The translations under genes were made by a program, and so were the position numbers. Shown in pieces: positions 32,895-44,908 of a DNA stretch of 64,000 bases (positions within the stretch are counted from its first letter, which is position 1; each line of letters opens with the position of its first letter). Below the pieces are notes generated by a model. The model saw only the letters and a program-made list of their open reading frames with translations. It was not told the origin of the DNA and did no database searches. The stretch comes from Cymodocea nodosa (Eukaryota > Streptophyta > Magnoliopsida > Alismatales > Cymodoceaceae): NCBI GenBank assembly GCA_036874045.1, contig JAZBRI010000010.1, forward strand, positions 4,298,001-4,362,000. Reading direction: 5' to 3'.

Positions 32895-34418
32895 TGAAAG
32901 GACCTCTAGATTTTGATAATGCAAAAATCAATGTAAGGTTTTGAATTGTATTTATTAGGATTAGTCTGTACAGCAAAAAGATCAGAAGACAAACAAATCG
33001 AAGTAGCAAACAGGTGGTAGTAAATCTCAAAATATGTTGTTGTAGAAAGTTAGACAGTTAAGAAGTGTATTTCTCAAGTTAAGGAGGATTGAATGATCGG
33101 ATAGTTAAGGAGTTAACTATCCGAAAGCTTAAAGGACTTTTCGGAGAGTTACAAGTATAACTATCAGAAAGATAAGTCATTCAATAAATCACGTGTAGAA
33201 ATACAGAATGGAAGCTTAAAGGACTTGTTGGAGAGTTAGATAACTATCCAAATTTTCTTTTCGGAGAGTTAGATAACTATTCGAGTTTTTCGGTAAGTTA
33301 CAGGTATAGCTTTTCGGAACTTAAGTCATCCTATTATACACGTGCAGAATAGAGAAGTCGACAGTCAAAAGCTTAAAGGAAAATTTCGGAGAGTTAGAAA
33401 GATAATTATCCGAAATCTTGAGGCGTTTCGGTGAGTTACAGTTTAATCATCTGAAACTTAAGTCATTGAATTTCCCATGTGTAGAATTCCAGAAAAAAGC
33501 TCAAATAAGTTTTCGGAGAGTTAGAAAAATAACTATCTGAAATCCTGAAGCATTTCGGTGAGTTACAGGGATAACCATCCGAAACTTAAGTCAGCCTTTT
33601 ATGCACGTGCTAAATTGAAGCAATCGGAAAGTTAACAGAGGCCAACTATCCGATAGTTATATAACTATTCAGTGAGTTACAATTATAAGTATCCGATTGA
33701 ATGACAGCTCATAGTAATTATTCTGGAATCCTACCTAGCAGAAAGATTTAAGTGATCTTTCGGTGAGTTACAAATTTTCTTTGGAGAGTTACACAGCTAA
33801 CTATCCAAAAGGATAAGAAAATTGGTAAGACATCTTGAAATGACTTTCTGAATGGTAACTTACCGTATTTGGGACTGGAGTCTAATCAAGTATAGTAGAA
33901 TACATCCGTTGGAAGAAAATATGATCATTGCACATGTTAGGTATATATACAAGATACAGACAACGGATTTTAAGTAGTGCTTTCCTGATACATATACTTA
34001 CACCAAGCTCAACAGAAGAAAAGCTTTAGAGATCAAATCATCTTCAACACTTACAGACCAAATTTCAAAAGCTCATCACGCATTCAACTCTATTGTTCAC
34101 TAGATAGTGTTTACTAAAGTACACAGATTAAAACTTCAGAGAAAGGATTGATTGAAGCTTCGACAAGGAAGCTCAAGTGAATGGTTAGTTGGATCTTGCT
34201 TAAACCTTAAAGCAAGTGATTATAAGTTTACAAGAGTTTAGTGAAGCCTAAGTATCCCATGGGGGTGGACTAGCCGTTAGTGGTGAACCACCTAAAAATC
34301 TCTATGTGATTTCTTTTATTGTATACCTGCTATCAGTTTACATTAAACTACTTCTAAAAGGTTAAGAAACGAATTTTTACCATTCACCCACCCTCTAGTA
34401 AGCCTTAAGGTCCTAACA
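32895..34418 (+). mobile_element. 3' LTR of S1
   Basis: 1524 bp from TGAAAGGACC after the polypurine tract to GGTCCTAACA, so the ends are inverted repeats over GGACC/GGTCC. The first kilobase (33060-33830) is almost wholly built of modules like TCGGAGAGTTACA...TAACTATCCGAAA. The end has the conserved Sirevirus stretch around CCCATGGGGGTGGACTAG. It abuts gypsy ORF2 at 34419 (TTTAC), so S1 was inserted in, or joined to, copy D. Confidence 0.88.
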
Positions 34419-36165
34419 TTTACTAGCTTGGTCAAAATAGCAAGAGACCCAAGGTGATAATGAAGAAATAGCTACAGTTAAGGCACATATTTTATATGAT
34501 GCCATTAAGAAAAAAAGGGTTGAAGAATAGTTGAGGGTCCAGTACAGAATAAAGGTTGAATAGCATCAGGCAGCAACTAAATCAAGTGCTACAAGAGAAG
34601 CTGAGGCTGATCCTTCGAGACCAGTAATTATAGAGAGAATTAAACAAGAAGAGCTAGTACCTGTAGCTCGAAGGCCTGTAGAGCCTACTTTTTTAGATTT
34701 AATCTCAGATGATGAAGAGGAAGAACAAGCACAATTAATCAGAAAAAAGAAAGGAAAAGAGATAGTGTCTGAATATAGAGAAGAGATTAAATCTAAGGTA
34801 CCAATTTTAATAGGGCCTGTGGAGCCAATTTTTATAAACCTGCTATCCGATTCTGAGGAGGAGCAGGAGCTGTAGCAATAGGAGCAAAGAGCTGCAGCAA
34901 TAGGAGCAAAGACAAGAAGAAAAATAGGCTGAAATTAGTCTACAGCTTGTACAAGAAGAAGAAACAGAAATTAGGGCAGAAATTGAATTGCCTGTGACTC
35001 CATCCCAATCTGTTACAGAATCAGAAAGAATAGTGACAGAGTAGATTGGTAGTTAGGAGGAAGAAGAAAGAGTAGAAAATGAAGAGGCTGAAAGAAGCCA
35101 TTTGGACAAAAATAACTTTATAGATTCCACTAAAGAGCAAGAAAGTCTTCAGCAATTTATGGAAAGAATTCAAGACAAAGTGGAGAGTTCTACCGGCTCA
35201 CCAACACAGACAAAAGCAAAAGCAAAAATTCAGGAATCTGTAGAGAATGTTCAAATGCAGCCTATAGTAGAGGAAGATCAAAAATAAACCCCTCTGGAAC
35301 AACAAAGTCACATTCCTGACTCGACTAAAACAATAGTTTTGAATGAAGTACATTTTTGGAGTCAGGAAGCTTATATCAAATACTAAGAAATTAGGGGTTA
35401 TGATATTATTTACAGTAGACCAGTAAATTGGGATAGAATGCAAGAAATCAAATATTTATTTGAATTCCAAGGTCTACTGAAGTTCATTTCTCATGAAAGA
35501 GGGCATGCAGTATATGAGAATTTATTGCCCTATTTTTATGCAAATTTAAGAGAATGTGAAGAAGGATTAATTTCCAACGTGGAGGAAGTTGATGTACAGA
35601 TAACACCAGAACTTCTCCACAACATTTTTGGATTAAAGAATGAAGGACTAAAAATTTTGGAAGACACAACTACAGTCAAGTGGACAGAATAGGAAATCAA
35701 AGATTGTTTAGCTATCAATCCTGGTGTGCCTTTATTAAACAGGTTGAAGCATTTAAATGGTAAAGCACACATGGTAGCTAACATTCTGATTAAGAATGAC
35801 TATCAACGACAAGGCCATGACATAGAATTGAGTCAATTTGTTAAATGGGCCATGTTTGTAGTTGTAAATAGGATTCAAATAAATTGGTCTACAGTTTTTA
35901 TCTCCAAGCTAAGAACAGTAAAGAAGAAATTGTTTTATGGAGATTAGATTCCATTGTTGATGGTGGATTGTATTGATTTCACGAAATGGGCATCAAAAAG
36001 GATCAGATCCAGAACCATTTCAGTGAAAGAATATAGAAATTTTGTAGCTGCAGAGATAGCTGTACCTTCTAGAAGAATTACAGGAACTATAGAAAGAATT
36101 AATCAATTAGAACTTCAATTAGAAAAACTCCAGAAGGAAGTAGATGAACTTAGGAATAGAGATTA
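34419..36165 (+). pseudogene. ORF2 of gypsy copy D, N-terminus missing
   Basis: Same product as 14791-17022. It enters at the region matching TSLVKT in copy G, then an acidic low-complexity middle (34690-35290) and the conserved C-terminal block: GHAVYENLLPYFYANL, TPELLHNIFGLKNEG, LNRLKHLNGKAHMVANIL, INWSTVFISKL and KKLFYGD. Stops at about 34528, 34561, 34876, 35042, 35287, 35690 and 35945. Ends TAA at 36163. Confidence 0.78.
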
Positions 36166-37273
36166 AATTGTATTGTTCGTCTACTTCTATATAATTGTAT
36201 GAAAAATGTCTGATGTATTTGTAATGTAAATTGATTCATATTAATGAATATAAATTTTTCAAATGCACTTTTCATACGTGTTTTGAATGAGAAATGAATG
36301 GAATGTATTGAATATTATATATATTTTGTGGAAGATTATGAATGAATGTTTAACAGATTTACAATTTGTTGAATGATAGGATAAATGCTTAAAAATTTCT
36401 ACATGTTGCAAGGTAAAATGTAAATTCTGCATAACATAAAATGACTTGCAAGTTAAATCTTTATATAATGTTCAAATTTAAACGAATTTTGATTAGAATG
36501 ATGCATTAATGACATAGATTTAACTTTATTTCAGTTAGCAAAATGAAAAAGAAAAAAAAAGTAGAGAGGAACTTACGAGAGTAAAACTTAGAGGTTACTA
36601 AGTGTTAACTCAACGAAGTAAGTTCGTTGAGTTAAACGTAACTCCACAGGGTCAGTAATATAATATAAGGTCACTCCGTTGAGTTATCTATAACTCAACG
36701 AAGTTAGTCCGTGGAGTTAGAACCAGTAACCGACTTTGTTTCGTTGAGATATCTGTAACTCAACGAGGTTAGTTCGTGGATTAAGTAAAACAGTTATTCT
36801 TTTAACCATGAACGAAACTTCGTCGGTTTAGTGGTTACCAAAATTTGAAATTAGTAGTGGTACACATACCCATAAAAACAGGAACCACGATGCACATTGC
36901 AAGACACGTTCTTGCAATGAGATTTATTCACTTTATGGATGTGCATTATATATATAAAACAGAATGTTATTTACGAGTTACCAGCACTTTTAAAAGAAAG
37001 GAGAATGCGTTGGAGGAACTGGAAGGAGAAGCAGCTGATTAAACTTCATCCGACAACAAGTATTTATTGAATGGAAAGCCTCAGACTGGTATGTAATTAA
37101 TCATCTGCTATTTATTTATGAGCACATGGACTCGTTCTCTAAGCACTAAACGATTGGTAAGAACACCTACCTAGGAATTTTCATCGTAGAGGAGTACTAA
37201 AAAATTTTCTGAACTACACTTTAATGAAATTCTTTGGGGTGTAGCTAACCTTTCTTTAAAAGAGAACGTAGAA
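36166..37273 (+). other. ORF2-capsid spacer of copy D
   Basis: Same composition as 17023-18133: AT-rich, a palindrome cluster of TTGAGTTA/TAACTCAACG type (36605-36780), a conserved small frame at 36845-37042 (MKLVVVHIPIKTGTTMHIAR), donor-like GTATGT at 37089, acceptor-like TTTTCATCGTAG ending at 37189, and an open capsid frame from there. Confidence 0.5.
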
Positions 37274-38460
37274 ATGGTTGCTCTAGTAGAAAAACCATTA
37301 AGAGAAATTCTGTATCCTGAATTAGTTGTTGAGCCTTCATGTATTCGATTGCCAAACTTTGAGGGAGATAGGTTTGAACTGAAATCTAATTATATTAGTC
37401 AATTACCACATTTTCATGGATTAGAAAGAGAGGATGCCTATTATTTCCTTAGAGAATTTAATGAAGTTTGTCAAATGATGAAAATGCCGAACATGAAAAT
37501 AGATGCTATTAAACTTAGATATATCTCTTTTTCTTTAAAAGACATAGCTAAGAGATGGTTATATACTTTGTCGCCTGATTCAATTTCTACATAGACTGAA
37601 TTTTGTTCTATTTTTCTGAAAAAATATTATCCGACACATCAAACGATTAAAAAGAAGAAAGAAATATTAATGTGTAGCCAAAAAAAGGTGAATCATTCTG
37701 GAAATATTTTGAAATATTTAAAGATTTATTGACTCAATGTCCACATCATATAATGAGTAAGGCATAATTAATAGATATAATTTATGAAGGCATAGATGTT
37801 TCAACAAAATCTTTATTAGAATCTACTTGTTAAAATGGATTTTTAAAGTTATGTAGTGAAGAAGCATGGACATATTTAGAAAACTTTGCAAAAAGAATTA
37901 CACAGTGGGAAAACTCGGCTGAAGCTATTGTAGATAAAAAAATATTGCCAAGAGGAATGCATGAAATAGATTCAAGTACTATGCTTGAGGTGAAATTAAC
38001 TGAATTAACAAAGAAAATAGAAGAGTTATCATTAAATCAAAAGCTAGCAGAAAAGAATGCAAACATAAATGATTTAGATATTATTTATGCTAGAAACTAG
38101 AGAAATAACTTGGGAAATTCTTATAATCCTAATTGGAGAAGTCACTCGAATTTATCTTGGGGAAACAACAATTTCCAAGGAGGAGAAAATGTAAATAAGA
38201 AGAAAATAAGTTATGAAGCATTAGTTGAACAAGGATCTAGAATAGAAAAATTAGAAAAGATAATCCAACAATTAAACAATCGTCTAGATTTTGTATTTGG
38301 AAATGCTACAATTCAAAATCAGAATAGAAATATACCACTTAGACAGAAGGAACCAATGGAAGTTAGACCTACTAGAGGATTGCCAATACAAGCAATACCT
38401 AACCCTGTCAATAGAACTGTAAATGAAATTGATACCTCTTCTAGGAGGGTAGCTGAATGA
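37274..38460 (+). pseudogene. gag: Capsid (Athila-type gag CA) of copy D, 3' of ORF2
   Basis: Starts ATG at 37274 (MVALVEKPLREILYPELVVE) and ends TGA at 38458. Conserved blocks as in copy A: LPNFEGDRFELKSNYISQL, DAIKLRYISFSLKDIAKRWL, KYYPTHQTIKKKKEI and NWRSHSNLSWGNNNF. TAG at 37592, a base loss near 37683 and further stops at 37766, 37831 and 38098 inactivate it. No zinc knuckle. The late part ends SRRVAE as in the other copies. Confidence 0.86.
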
Positions 38461-38652
38461 AGTAGCATAACTGAAGCAACTATTTGTATATATATATATG
38501 TTTTTATTTATAGTTAATAGTATCGTAGAGTTAGTCCTTAACTCAACGAACTTAGTCCGTTGAGTTATGCCTTAATTCCATGAGGGTGTGCAGTAGTTAT
38601 GTTAATTTTTGTCTCTGCTAAATTTTTTGTTTATGTTATACAGAATCAACAA
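38461..38652 (+). promoter_or_regulatory. Capsid to F-box interval with splice acceptor (copy D)
   Basis: Contains two palindromic modules (CGTAGAGTTAGTCC, CCGTTGAGTTATG) and a pyrimidine-rich acceptor-like TTTATGTTATACAG ending at 38643. The donor-like site here is weaker (TTTGTATATA) than in copies A and G. Confidence 0.4.
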
Positions 38653-39580
38653 ATGGAATTGATGCAATTACCGTTAGATGCACTAAGGGAAGTACTAAGT
38701 AATTTATTAGCTAAAGATCTATGCAGGCTGTGTTGTGTATCAAAGGAAATTAAAGACTGTATTGAAGAAAAATATTTTCAGGGACTACAAGCTGCAAAAA
38801 TGACTAAGATTAGAGATGGATTTATATGGAGGTCATTTAATCGTAGTTCAATTAACCATGAATATCTGGCTATGGGAGAAACTACTGGAATTCCACCCAA
38901 TACATTAGAAGGAATAGATCATATTATGGGGATAGATGAAGGATTAATCATATACAAGATGAGACCAAGGTATGCAAGTCTATTACTTGATATTTTGATA
39001 AGAAATCCTATAACAAGAGAAGAATGGAATATAGGAAGACCTAATAGATATGAAGTACCAACTATAAATTGTGGATCGGCTTTAATATTTTATGATAAAA
39101 ATTCTACAATTCCTGAAAAATTATATTATTGGAGACCTACAAGAGATTGGGGTGAAGATTTACGCTTAAGTGTGTATAATTTTCTGAATAGATCTTGGAA
39201 TGAAAATATTATGATATATCTAGGACAGAAATCATAATTAACCAAACACATGTCATACTTGATGGATATATATATCTAGTCACAGATATATCAATAGCAT
39301 TTGGATCTGATTTATACATAGTGAGCATAGACAGTTATGATGAATTTATAGAAATTTTACCTATTTCGAGAGAAATAGCTAAACCACCATCTGCAGAATT
39401 TAAGAAAATTCAAATAGGAATGTGGTATAATGAATATAATGATCCTACTTTATGTCTGATAAGATGGTGGGATGAATTGATGAAATTTCAAATATGGATT
39501 ATGAAAGACATTAATGAATGGAAGTGGGAAGAGGAATATATTGAAATAGATGTAGAAATAGAAACTGCTACAATACCTTG
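38653..39580 (+). pseudogene. F-box / F-box-associated gene carried by gypsy copy D (first part)
   Basis: Starts MELMQLPLDALREVLSNLLA: an F-box (residues 6-37, LPLDALREVL...KDLCRLCCVSKEI). Residues 118-125 (NPITREEW) and the later LCLIRWWDEL and FQIWIMKDINEWKWEE match the F-box-associated interaction domain of plant SCF ubiquitin-ligase adaptors. The gene continues after copy G at 56916-57114, giving a product near 375 residues, normal for this class. A one-base loss near 39235 makes TAA at 39236; apart from that and the G insertion the frame is open. In plants such proteins join SKP1/Cullin-1 and pick targets for degradation; the target is unknown. That it lies inside a mobile element is seen directly, and copies A and G have it in the same place. 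Confidence 0.86.
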
Positions 39581-41812
39581 TGTTTGTGTTTTCCCAGCAC
39601 AACACCAGAAAAACTTGGATTTGTTACTTCTGTTTTTACTTAGTTAATTTATCTTTATGCCTATTCTTTCTCTTAGAAGTAAACAAACAACCTTTAATAC
39701 AATTTAGATATTAATTCCAATTTGTACTTTAACTGCAAGTGCATAGTGTCTATTGTATTAGTGTGCAAGTACAGGTCGATCCCACAGGGAATTGCTAAAG
39801 AACTTGAGAACTATTCGTTTGTTAATAATTAAATTTATATATTCAATAAGCTCTCCGTTGAATTACAGTTAACTCAACGGACAAAGTTTGTTGAGTTATG
39901 GCTAATACAACGGACTAACCTCATGGACTTAAATTAACTCCACGAGCCTGTCTTTTCTCTTTAATACTACCATTTACAAGGGAATTCGGCCAACCATTCG
40001 GCGATTCCACAGATTGTAAATAACATCAATTATGCTCTTTAATGTTAGTTAACATTGGATTTATCATTAGTCAATACTAACATTCAGATAATTCAAACCG
40101 TAACCATTAAAATCTTTAAGTCTTTTGAAAGAACCGATTTCAGTAAATTGTAAAACTAAAACAACATAAAACAATCACAACATTGACAAATATAACATTA
40201 ATCACGATACAACACAAACAATACAACACTTAAATACAACATACAAACATAGATAAATTGTTTTTGGTATTTTTGTTTTAATATGAACATGGAAATGGGC
40301 GAAATGTGAAATGTAAAGTAATCTCACTTGATAGTAAATACTTCTGACACTACTTGCAACGCAATTACACCATTGAAAATTAAACCACTTACAATTCTAT
40401 CTCCTCTCCCTATAGAATCACGAGTCCAGAATTGCAAGATGATCTCCTCTTCAGCATACAGGCATCAACCCGAAGCCAAGGCTAAAAGCTTTACAATCTC
40501 TTGAAATATGAGTCGACACTAGGTGAAAATGGCTTCCCTTCCCGCGACGCGATCACTCCTCACAGTGGTTGTCAAGCACTGTGTTTGGCTTGGAATCGAC
40601 CCGACATCAGGCAAGTATCCTCACAGACCTCCGATGGTTGGTGATTATGGTGGTGATGATGATGGTTGGTGTGGTACTTCAGAGAATTGCGACGTTGATC
40701 CTCCTTTGCACACGCTATCCGCCCATCGATCACACACCTCTTCTTTTTTCTTCTTTTCTTTTATATTTCTTCAGTAGTAACTGCTTCTGCTTGAATGGTC
40801 GGTTGGATTTCCTTCATTCGTATCAACGATGATGATTTCTTTCCCTACGCGATACGTGCAAACGTGGTTTTTCTCTTCCAACTGTTTGTTCCTACAACCA
40901 CTACAGTGGCATATTAGAAAATATATAGTCCGTGGAGTTACAGATAACTCAACGGACTTTCTTCGTTAATTTGACTATAAAACACGTGCATAAATTTAAC
41001 TATTCGATGCTCAAGTGCATTTCAGATACTTATAAACTTAACTATCTGATGCTTAGATGCATTTCAAATAGTTACAGATAACTCACCGATATATAACTTA
41101 AGTAAATCTACCAAATCTCGACACATGTCAGCAGTAGTTTAATCATAAAATAACATTTCGGAGAGTTACGGAGCTCACTATCCGATGCTTAGATGCATTT
41201 CGGATAGTTAGAGATAACTCACCGAAAATCCACTTAAGTCACTTTCTTAGAACATGACACATGTCCTCAGCTATTTTATAAATAAAAAGAGATTTCGAAG
41301 TGTAACAAGGCTAACTATCTGATGCCCAACTGCAATTTCGGATAGTTATAGATAACTCACCGAAAGTTCACTTTAAGTCATGCATTATGGTTTTGACACA
41401 TGTTCTTCAAGAAATAATAAAATATTCTCTCAAAACATAACTGTTCGGCAATTTAAACATAACTATCCGATATGTTCGGCCTGTTAAACATAACTATTCG
41501 GCAATTTAAACATAACTATCCGATATGTTCGATCTGTTAAACATAACTATCCGAAATATGTCCGGTATGTTAAACGTAATTGTCCAAAATATCAGAAAAT
41601 TTGGATACTTAAGAATTTCACAGCCTACAACTTACCGACAGTTCAGAAATGTACTAAATTAACATTAATTTCCTTAAATTAAGCAAATTCTTCAATTAAA
41701 GCATATAACAGTGCAATTATAACTAATGGCTTAATTCTTATATGATAAGCTAAATATTATGCAATTAACCATCATTTAACCGTTAATAATATGCACTTTT
41801 TCATTCTAAACA
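39581..41812 (-). mobile_element. 3' LTR of gypsy copy G
   Basis: 2232 bp, plus-strand TGTTTGTG...CTAAACA. It contains the antisense ORF (40523-40777), a TTGAGTT palindrome group (39855-39950) and an expanded run of TAACTATCCGATATG modules (41440-41590), in line with a length greater than the 5' LTR. Confidence 0.93.
40523..40777 (+). CDS. Antisense ORF in G 3' LTR, shortened and frame-shifted
   Basis: 85 codons, MKMASLPATRSLLTVVVKHC. The first methionine of other copies is followed by a TAG here, and after GTSEN a deletion changes the frame. A similar frame is at 55674-55925 in the 5' LTR. The decay argues against strong need for the product. Confidence 0.2.
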   Translation: MKMASLPATRSLLTVVVKHCVWLGIDPTSGKYPHRPPMVGDYGGDDDGWCGTSENCDVDPPLHTLSAHRSHTSSFFFFSFIFLQ

Positions 41813-41835
41813 CTTCCCCCATACCTAAATTTTGC
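41813..41835 (-). other. Polypurine tract of copy G
   Basis: Minus strand GCAAAATTTAGGTATGGGGGAAG, directly before the LTR start TGTTTAG. Confidence 0.9.
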
Positions 41836-43700
41836 TAGTCTAATAATATTAATTAGATCTTAGCAAACTAAGATCTAATTAATTGGTCTTTCAAAAAGTG
41901 CTAGAATTAATTCTTCCCCTTTGTTTTTCTTCTGTTTAGCATAAAAATATATTTTGTATGTTTTAGTAATCAACCTGCAAATATACTTAAAATATATGCA
42001 AATTACATACAAAGTATATCATCATCACATAAGTGTTAATTATATTATTGTTTGTTCTTCTTTTCATCATCTGTCATCCTGAATTTTCCAATAAGATTTC
42101 TAGAAGAAATTTCAACAACATACGAATCAAAGTACAATCCAATTCAATCTAATTAAGACAAGTAGAATAAAGAATTGTATCTCCATTAAACAACTTCAAA
42201 AGTCAATTCCAGATTCATATTTCAGCAATTCTAGATAACAGAAAATATACTTGATTCATAAGATATCTGTATTTCACAAAACACTTGTATCTTTTTAGAA
42301 CAGTATATGTTTTTTTTTTTTTTAAACTTTAAAAGTTAATTTGACAAGCTTGAATCATACAAGAGCTTTCTAATGTACCCATGTAACGAGCTTTCAGTCA
42401 ACAATCCCAAATCTGATCAGGATCTTAGGTTGCCAGATTTCAAGAGTCCTTGTTCAGGTCAACAATCCTTACATACCTATCTGCCCAAGTACAAAAGGCT
42501 CGTGATCAAACAAGTCAATAAACTCTCAAAATTTTCCCCTTTTTTTTTTCTTTCCTTTTTTTTTTTTTTTCAAACTACAAACACAAAACAAAACATTAAT
42601 CACATACTATATATATATGTATTTCATTAATACAGATGTAGTAAAACACCAATCTCATATAGTCCTACTTCTATCATTTACTGAAAATATGAATCCATAA
42701 CAATAAGCTCATGCTTTTTATATAGTTTAGTAAGATTTACACATAAATCATTCTACAAGTTCAATCAGTCAAATTAAATGTATCTTTAATCATATGTGTT
42801 TCATTTAATCTAGAATTCACATCTCACTCTTTCAGGACTTCAGATAATTTACTAATTTTTCATTAAGCATTCTGATTTCATTTTAAAATCGTGAAACTGT
42901 TAAACTCATGAAATTCAGAAAAAAAAACATAAGATACTATATCTAGATTTGCATAAATAGTAAATTCAATAGCATCTTATATAACCTTCTAAATATAACA
43001 TTCAAGCAGTTTATAAAAATTTTACAGTCTCAATTATCAGATAGTTACAGCAAGTTCATAAAAATTTTCAATTTCCTCAAAACTTTGCAGTACCATTTTA
43101 ATTCCTTTAATTAACAAACTTACATGGTTGTTACTTCAATTACCTCCCCCCCATACCTACATTTTGCATTTCCCTCAATGTAATAGATTTAACAAAAAGT
43201 ACAGTAATTGAAGTAGGCTTGGCTACAGGTTTGTTGATTTAAATTCAAGATGAGTAATTAGTTACATACCTTGTTTCATTTGTATCTCCTTCTGCATATT
43301 TCAATTTTTGATTCTGAAAAACTTTTCATTCTCAAATAAACACAGAATATATAACAAAATAACATTTAACAGATATTAATAAATCAGTGTCTTGTGTGGA
43401 ACCCAGGCTCCTATGCCTTTAGTGGCTCACAAGCAAGCCAATTGGTTTCTCCAAACAAATACCAACAAACTGGATTGATATTTTGTTTTTGTTTTTTTTA
43501 TAAAATAAAAATGAAAACAAATTTTTTTTTTTCTCTAAAAATAAATGTAGAATACATACAACATTAAACACACAAAATCACAGCTTAAGAACATGATTGA
43601 AAAGTGGAAACAAATGGAATAAACGTGTTAGTCTAAGCAAACTTTTTAGGCATAGTTCTTCTTGCTATTAATTCTATTTTAATGTAGTTCTTGTTCCTTC
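41836..43700 (-). other. 3' UTR of copy G with a second polypurine tract
   Basis: AT-rich, with poly(T) runs near 42310 and 42540. At 43143-43167 the minus strand reads GCAAAATGTAGGTATGGGG followed by more G and AGG, nearly the same as the terminal tract 1.3 kb downstream. No coding sequence is supported. Confidence 0.65.
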
Positions 43701-43707
43701 TTAATTT

Positions 43708-44720
43708 TTAAACATGTAATATATTATAAATTCCAAATACAAGTGTATTACCATTAATGATATGAAATGTAGAAAGGGATGCTTTTCGGTTCCAAGGTAA
43801 TGTAGCAGTTTCTATTTCTACATCTATTTCAATATATTCCTCTTCCCACTTCCATTCATTTATGTCTTTCATAATCCATATTTGAAATTTCATCAATTCA
43901 TCCCACCATCTTATCAGACATAACGTACGATCATCATATTCATTATACCACATTCCCATTTGATTATATCAAATTCTGCAGATGGTGGTTTAGCTATTTC
44001 TCTCGGTATAGGTAAAATTTCTATATATTCATCATAATTGTCTATGCTCACAATGTATAAATCAGATCCAAATGCTATTGATATATTTGTGACTAGATAT
44101 ATATATCCATCAAGTATGACATGCATGCTATTAATTAATGATTTCTGTCCTAGATATATCATAATATTTTCATTCCAAGATCTATTTAGAAAATTATACA
44201 CACTTAAGCGTAAATCTTCACCCCAATTTCCTGTAGGTCTCCAATAATATAATTTTTCAGAAATTGTAGAATTTTTATTAGAAAATATTAAAGCCAACCC
44301 ACAATTTATAGTTGGTACTTCATATCTATTAGGTCTTCCTATATTCCATTCTTCTCTTGTTATAGGATTTCTTATCAAAATATCAGGTAATAGACTTGCA
44401 TACCTTGGTCTGGTTCTGTATATGATTAATCCTTCATCAATCCCCATAATATGATCTATTCCTTCTAATGTATTGGGTGGAATTCCAGTAGTTTCTTCCA
44501 TAGCCAGATATCCATGGTTAATTGAACTACGATTAAATGACCTCCATATGAATCCATCTCTAATCTTAATCATTTTTGCAGCTTGTAGTCCTTGAAAATA
44601 TTTTTCTTCAATAGAATCTTTAATTTCCTTTGATACACAACACAGCCTACGTAGATCTTTAGCTGACAAGTTACTTAGTACTTCCCTTAGTGCATCCAAC
44701 GGTACTTGCATCAATTCCAT
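43708..44720 (-). pseudogene. F-box / F-box-associated gene carried by gypsy copy G
   Basis: Starts at ATG 44720 (MELMQVPLDALREVLSNLSA) and is open for 268 residues. F-box at residues 6-37, NPITREEW and RPNRYEVPTINCG follow, then YLVTNISIAFGSDLYIVS and PPSAEF. A small indel near 43962 shifts into the frame WWDELMKFQIWIMKD, ending at TAA 43708, about 35 residues before the end of copy D because a TAC became TAA. It lies 188 bp after the capsid stop, with a splice-acceptor-like ATACAG nine bases before the ATG. Likely role if functional: substrate adaptor of an SCF ubiquitin ligase. Confidence 0.87.
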
Positions 44721-44908
44721 TTGTCGATTCTGTATAACACAAACAAAAATTTAGTAGAGACAAAATTAACATAACTACTACACACCCTCGTGGAGTTAAG
44801 GCATAACTCATTGGACTAAGTTCGTTGAGTTAAGGACTAACTCTACGATACTATTAACTAAAAATAAAAACATATATACATACAGATAGTTGCTTCAGAT
44901 ATGCTGCT
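44721..44908 (-). promoter_or_regulatory. Capsid to F-box interval with donor and acceptor signals (copy G)
   Basis: Minus strand has CTATCT|GTATGT near 44888 and an acceptor-like TGTTATACAG ending at 44730, with a palindromic module between. Same layout as copies A and D. Confidence 0.4.
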
